Of a stretch of DNA of 64,000 bases, positions 58,694 through 64,000 are shown in pieces (position 1 is the first letter of the stretch; each line of letters opens with the position of its first letter). The notes beneath the pieces were generated by a model. The model saw nothing but the letters and a program-made list of their open reading frames with translations. It did no database searches and had not been told where the DNA came from. The stretch covers positions 22,023,501 to 22,087,500 of the forward strand of contig CM072806.1 in the NCBI GenBank assembly GCA_037013495.1, in the 5' to 3' direction. Position numbers and translations under genes: made by a program. Source of the DNA: Hippophae tibetana. Its lineage: Eukaryota > Streptophyta > Magnoliopsida > Rosales > Elaeagnaceae.

Positions 58694-59815
58694 TGTAAGT
58701 TTTGTAAGTCTTTGAATCTAGTTGGCATTTTTTTTAGCAAAATACGAAGTCTGTTTTGTTTACTTAGTGTTTTATCCTTCTTTATATAAGGTTAGTTACT
58801 AATAATTGATATTACACACACACATAGTTGGTTACACTTTAATTATTTGCATATTTTATACATACCATGAAGATTGGTTTGTTAGTATGCATGCTAGGTT
58901 ATTTTCGTGTTTTTGTTTAAGTTGTTTTGTGAGTATTTTTGAAAATTTACTTAACTATTTTGGAAAAACAGAAAACAAATTTTTGGTGTACTCGTTGGGT
59001 TCTTACCACACACTCACCACCATAACCAGCGAGGAACTTGGATTACTCAATTTTTTCTATAAATACCTATATTTTTATTGTTTGATTAACTAGAAAAACA
59101 TGGGTATATTTTGACATTTTTGAAACTTGTTATTTTAAAAAAGCATAAGTCGTTTTTTTATTCTCAATCACTAATATCTTAAGTGCTTATTCGGTATTAA
59201 CGATTCGTGTACGTGTTGAGCAAATACTATTTTATCAGATTGAGATTGATTTGGTAAATTAATACTCGAGACTTAGATTGCTATGTTTATGAGTTTGGTT
59301 TTACCTACCCTTAGGATTCACTTGTATCGATTATTGGTGACTCGTCATACCACTAAGTGGTGATAAGCTTCAAGAGGAGAATCTGATCTGGCTTGGATCA
59401 AATGGGCTATGAAGGCAACTGGCAAGGGTAGCATAGGAGCAGTGAGGGTAGGAGTCTAAACTGATAGAGTATTGGAGCTATATTTATGTCAAGTTGTAAA
59501 CTGTTTTTAAATTATTAGTGAATTACTTACTGTCTAGTGGTGTCCACAAGTAATCTAGGGATTTTACAACATAGACATAGGGTTTACGTGGGTTTACCTC
59601 GTTATATAGACTTTTTTACGTGCTTTTATATTCTAGTTAGTACAATCACTATCCTATTTAAGTATATGCCAACATGGAAGGATTTCTTTTTAGGTTAATT
59701 CCTCTTACTTGTTAATCTACTTGCTTTATTTTTCTCCATGTTATTTTCTTATCTATAGTCACCAGGAGTTGTCGACTCCTTACTATAACCGTTCATTGGG
59801 TTGCAGACTTTTCCA
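58694..59815 (+). mobile_element. Sirevirus-like 5' LTR
   Basis: It starts TGTAAGT and is colinear with the LTR at 6052. It contains TATAAATA at 59058-59065 and ends TTTTCCA just before a primer site. The middle (59330-59590) has the GGTTTACGTGGGTTTACC word often seen in Copia LTRs. Length is about 1.1 kb, usual for Sireviruses. Whether the start is at 58694 or 58703 is unclear. Confidence 0.6.
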
Positions 59816-59816
59816 A

Positions 59817-59830
59817 TTGGCATCAAAGTT
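59817..59830 (+). other. Primer-binding site (Met-tRNA) of the Sirevirus-like remnant
   Basis: TTGGCATCAAAGTT corresponds to the usual TTGGTATCAGAGC and lies directly after the LTR end. Confidence 0.6.
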
Positions 59831-59906
59831 AGTGCACTCTTTTGGGCTTTACCTCTTCAATATTGATTCATTTGATTTGCTTTTTACACACATTCACTTT
59901 CTCTAG

Positions 59907-60810
59907 ATGGATACTAGGAAAAAAGAAAATGTAAGTTATCCTCCTCTTTTTATTGGGCATAACTGTGCCTATTGGAAGACCCAGATTGGATAGCTTTGTG
60001 AAAAGCTTAAGAATCTTAACAGTTATGCTGTTTTACTAGAATCTTCTATTCAAGAGAAAAAAAATACCTTATCTGAGCTTTAGGAGAAAAGCTTATGAAG
60101 TGGCAAGAAGAACTGACTCACTCTTTGAGTACAATTTGTAAGCTTGTTATGGGAACTCAAAAACTAGACGAAATTCTCAATAGTACAAAATACTTAAGAG
60201 ATAAGATAGAACTTAGGTTTGGAGAAGGTTCGTCTATTACTATCAATGATTTTGCACTAAAATTCATCAAACAAGCTATGGTTGACCCTAAACTAAAGTT
60301 TGTCATTGTTGCCATTAAAAGTCATTCAATTATCGCATCCTTGCCTCTTTCCTATAACAAGGTGAACACTTTACCTCTTGCTAGCTTTTCTCATTGCGCT
60401 TGTGATGGTCTCTTGTCCCTACCTACATGCTTTTCTCATATCTGTCACCACTATGGTGAGTGTGGGCATTTGATACCTTACCATGAGAAATTAACTTCTC
60501 ATTCTCATATGAGAATCAATTTTATTGCCTCTTCTTCTCCTTTTCCTTCTCTTATTTGTGATGCTCCTCGAAGTTAGAAACCTTGCTTCTCTCACTCTTC
60601 AACATGTACGGGTCTTTGTCTTTTCAAGAAGTAGTTACTATGGTTCACATGAGCATATCCAAATTGAGTATGTCATGCACTTAAGGCATAGTATGGAAAT
60701 GATTTCTCTAAAAGATTGCCTAACCATGTGTATATGGATCATTCGAGTGGGATTTCCAGATTTTAAAAAAAAGTATCTCGTGTTTCATATATTTTTCATC
60801 TTTATGTAAA
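59907..60810 (+). mobile_element. Sirevirus-like gag remnant
   Basis: From the ATG at 59907 the plus strand shows SYPPLFIGHNCAYWKTQI, the usual PPLFDGTNYAYWK gag start. Later come LVMGTQKLDEILNSTK and a zinc-knuckle-like CHHYGECGHLIPYHEKL near 60440-60510. After about 60600 no domain is recognised. It is broken in several places; the rest of the element is absent from the window. Confidence 0.65.
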
Positions 60811-62880
60811 CCAATGACTGCACTCTAAATTTGTTACCCTTATTGGTTGGTATGCACTCTATCACATGTGATAATATATCTTAATATTAGTTATAAAAAC
60901 TTTGCTATATCTGTTTATAACCATTGCTTTAGATATTGATATAAATATTCTTTGTTAGTTACATTTTACTAAATTTAATAGATGATTTTTTATTTTATTT
61001 TTCTAATAATATTTTTAAAACCTTAAGTGTGTTAATAATGTAATAGAAAATCTCATAGGTATTTTTTACATTAATCATTTTTATAATATATTTTTAAAAA
61101 AGTTAAACAAATCATACTTGTATTTTTATTTTTTTTGGTATTCTATACCAATTTTTGATGATTTTTTTATATAAAAAAAACAAATTATTTTATACATATA
61201 TTTGTCTAAATAATACTATTATATCGCTATATATGGTGGGAAAAATAAAGGCCCATTTCAACTCCATGTGTTCCTCCATTAGCATTCCTTATTGTGCCAA
61301 AATTAGGACTTCCCATTAGCCATATTTCTTTTAACTTAAAATATATTTAATCTTATAATTATTAAATATACTTATTTTATTTAATTTTTTTAAAATTACA
61401 TTTTTTAAGAGTAAAATCAATTTTTCTTAAAAATAACATTAAAATTACTCCCTTTTTTTAATTTCTAAATAAAAGTAATTTATCTCATTTGAGTCTCTCA
61501 TATAAATCTCTATATTTCTCTTCATTAAAAATATATTAATTTTTTTTCATAATTTATAAATTTAAACAACTTATAATAATTTTAAATGTTTATATATAAA
61601 TTATAGGTATATAAATAGAATGAGATGAGATAAATTGAGAGGATGCCTAGAGAATAAGAGAAGAGAAATTGAGATAGATTAGGATGAGAAAATAATATAT
61701 TTTTTACTTTTTATTTTAAATATAAAAAAATCCAATTTTATCTCTCTTAATATTTTAAAACAAAATGGACTTAAATTTAAAAGTTAATAAATAAAATTTA
61801 TCAAATTTAAAAGAAATAAGACTAAATTATTAACTAAAATTTATCCTAATTTCTAAGATAAACATAATAATTAATAAAACAATGTATCCGACCAAAACCA
61901 AATCAATTAATTCAATTTTTTGTTTTATAAGTTTAAGTAGTTTGGTTTTAGTTTTAAAAATAAAAAATTTAACTTACTTAAGTTGGTTAAGGTTTTAGAA
62001 TTTATAAATGATAATTAACCGAATTAATCTATATAACACTATACATATATATTTATTTTTTAATTATATATATTACATATATCGTATAGGTTCATGGTCA
62101 TGTAAATTTTTTATGTCAATTAAGTGAAACGATTTATATTATTTTGTATGATGTTCATTTTTATAAATATTTACTATAATCAATAAAATATATAAACTTT
62201 TTATTATAAAATTCTCTATAATTTACTTATTTTAAATATATTTTCTTCAATTCAAAATTAATACATAAGTTTAATTTAAAAGCTAATATACAATTTTTTT
62301 GATTATATATTGTTGGTTAAATATTTAATTTTATTATTAATTTAACATTAACAAAAAAATAAAAGAAAAATTATTACATAATCTCTTAGTTTTTTACAAA
62401 TTGTATAAACATTCTTTAATTTTGAAAAATAAGTAATTATATTATTTTATTACAATATCTTAGTCTTTAAACTACTAGTCTCTTTAACATTTCAAAAAAC
62501 GTAGAGACAGACGTTTATAATTCATCCTAAAATAAAAATAAGTAAAAATAACTTACAAATTAAATATATCAAACTAACATAAATATATATGTTATTTAAT
62601 CGATATTTTATGGGTAATTATTTATTCTTAATTTAATAAATCATTATGTTAATATTTTGAATATTTATATATATTATAATTATAATTGATATAATAATTT
62701 TTAATTATAAATAATTATATAAATTTATTTATATTTATTAATAATAATATATCATATTATTTATATTTTATCATAAATTATTAAAAAATAAATTTTAAAA
62801 TTTAACAATCCATTCAAATCCCGTAAAAATCGATAGACCCCGCCCCCAACCGGCAAATCAACATCCCTATACATGCCAAA
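60811..62880. other. Very AT-rich intergenic DNA
   Basis: Long A/T tracts with no open frame, LTR or RNA gene recognised. It separates the Sirevirus remnant from the LARP1-like promoter. Confidence 0.55.
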
Positions 62881-62887
62881 CAAATGT

Positions 62888-62888
<1 letters not shown>

Positions 62889-62927
<39 letters not shown>
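62889..62927. repeat. (GA)n microsatellite upstream of the LARP1-like gene
   Basis: About 18-19 GA units, ending GAGGAGAGGG, just before a TATA-like box and 330-370 bp before the ATG. Confidence 0.95.
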
Positions 62928-62931
<4 letters not shown>

Positions 62932-62935
62932 GGTG

Positions 62936-62943
62936 TTATATAG
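62936..62943 (+). promoter_or_regulatory. TATA-like box of the LARP1-like gene
   Basis: TTATATAG follows the GA repeat and precedes a plausible leader of about 280 bp. Its role is inferred from position. Confidence 0.4.
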
Positions 62944-63255
62944 TCAGAGAGGAGACAGAGTGACGTGACTTGAGGTTTTTGTTGTTATTGTTTTAGTTTA
63001 CATTCATGGATCTATTTATTTCTCCAGTCTCTGAACTTCGTCTATCCAAAATACAATCTAACGAACCCTAATTTACACCCTCATCATCATTAATTCTCTC
63101 ATTCCACTAATATTTTTGCTTTGACTTTTATTTAATTAATTCATCATTCACACTTTAAATCGATTTTTTTAATATATATATTTTCTGTTCACACTTCACA
63201 CTGATCAAGATTATTGTTCCTGTTTTTTCCGAACTCAAAAACCCTAATTTTAGCT

Positions 63256-63789
63256 ATGGCTGCCGATTATTCTTCCAATCATGATACTCTTCCTTCTCCT
63301 TCTCAATCTTCTGTTGCTCCAGAATTGTCTGGTGACGTTGGCGTTGTCGCCAACAGTGCCAAGCTACGGGTAGGTAAACTATTTTCTCCGTGGGCTCAAG
63401 TTGTTCGAGGTGAGTCAGAATCAACCACTGCTGTCCATCATTCCCCGGCCTCTTCTTCATTTTCATTGTCTTCCCTGGTCATATTGGCGCCAGAGGTAAC
63501 CCCATTGGAAAATTGCTCTGCTTCAAAGGTGGTGTCTTCTGCTGTTCCTTCTTCACTGCCGCCGAGTAACTCTGTTGTTGATGAAATCTCCAATGCTAAC
63601 AATGGCATTACATCATCCCCTAAGAAGCCGGTTTGGAACAGACTCTCAAACGGTGTCGTTGAGGTTGGTAATGTAATGGGTGCTGATTCTTGGCCTGCTC
63701 TATCAGAGTCTACTACTAGGGCTTCACCTAAACCCTCCGTTGAATCATCTTCCAAGCCTACCATTGATGGATATATTTCCAATTCTCAG
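63256..63789 (+). CDS. LARP1: La-related protein 1 (LARP1-type), first coding exon; gene continues beyond the window
   Basis: 178 codons from ATG to a clean GT donor (TCTCAG then GTATGG) at 63790, phase 0. The N-terminal part of plant LARP1 proteins is low in structure but has recognisable patches, all present here: FSPWAQVVRGE (about residues 43-53), then KKPVWNRLSNGVVEVGNVMG and SWPALSEST (about 122-154). The rest is serine- and proline-rich. The La motif and DM15 repeats that define LARP1 must lie downstream, outside the window, so the call rests on the N-terminal patches alone. Plant LARP1 binds mRNA and acts in translation and heat-linked mRNA decay. The ATG at 63256 is preferred over an upstream non-ATG extension to 63214 because MAADYSS is the usual kind of start and the leader ends just before it. 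The second exon is not resolved in the remaining 210 bp. Confidence 0.8.
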
Positions 63790-64000
63790 GTATGGTATTT
63801 ATTATCTGCAAAGAATTATGAAATATATTTTGGAACGAAGAATGAATCTGAAACTTAATGTAATCTACATTCCTACAGTTTTCGTCAATTGATAGTGTTT
63901 CATATGCCAATCTAGGCGATTATATGGATAGTACTTAACTTTGTTTAATTCTACATCTTATTAGCAGCCAGACAGAGCTGGTTAATTGGAATATAAATAG

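Noticed and set aside
58806-59093. A 95-residue plus-strand frame
   Set aside because: It lies in the Sirevirus-like LTR and reads through its TATA box; no domain.
63214-63255. An extended N-terminus of the LARP1-like protein from 63214
   Set aside because: The opening codon is not ATG and the extra residues are leader sequence; MAADYSS at 63256 fits the family start.

Overview
The window is nuclear DNA of a flowering plant, very probably a dicot. It is strongly AT-rich, most of it is decayed retrotransposon sequence, and the few host genes have plant-type introns and plant families: an ATL23-type RING-H2 ubiquitin ligase, a long Alba-RGG nucleic-acid-binding protein, and the first exon of a LARP1-type La-related protein. 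No prokaryotic, organellar or CRISPR feature is seen. I could not place the species.

Layout. 1-6.6 kb: mosaic of Sirevirus-like Copia remnants, with the reverse transcriptase piece in inverted orientation, an LTR-like insertion, and a tandemly triplicated segment. 6.66-7.0 kb: a 114-bp tandem repeat. 7.0-10.8 kb: a decayed minus-strand gene of the 'putative gypsy-type transposon' (PF04195) kind. 11.7-12.6 kb: the intact ATL23-like gene. 14.15-22.5 kb: a minus-strand L1-type LINE split by a Tnt1-like Copia element (15.59-20.97 kb). 22.58-32.14 kb: a composite direct repeat with an Athila-like LTR and a reverse-transcriptase piece; its second copy is split by a minus-strand chromovirus (26.93-32.02 kb) with a clean target duplication. 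32.49-36.94 kb: a non-coding, Tat/Athila-type LTR element, also with a clean target duplication. 38.2-39.5 kb: a CACTA-like end with hairpin-rich tandem repeats. 41.49-46.93 kb: a nearly full-length Copia element with its target duplication. 47.5-48.65 kb: telomere-like minisatellite in a MITE-like segment. 48.9-55.6 kb: the Alba gene, eight coding exons, with a small Copia element in intron 1 and a MITE-like insert in intron 6. 57.25-60.8 kb: a second PF04195-like remnant, then a Sirevirus LTR and gag remnant. 62.9-64.0 kb: the start of the LARP1-like gene, which runs off the window.

The three host genes do not form a pathway. They are separated by retroelement blocks, and each has its own TATA-like promoter. 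The Alba and LARP1 products both belong to RNA-binding families, but nothing here shows co-regulation. Element boundaries rest on LTR pairing, target-site duplications, primer-binding sites and polypurine tracts read by eye. Identity estimates are by-eye counts, not alignments.
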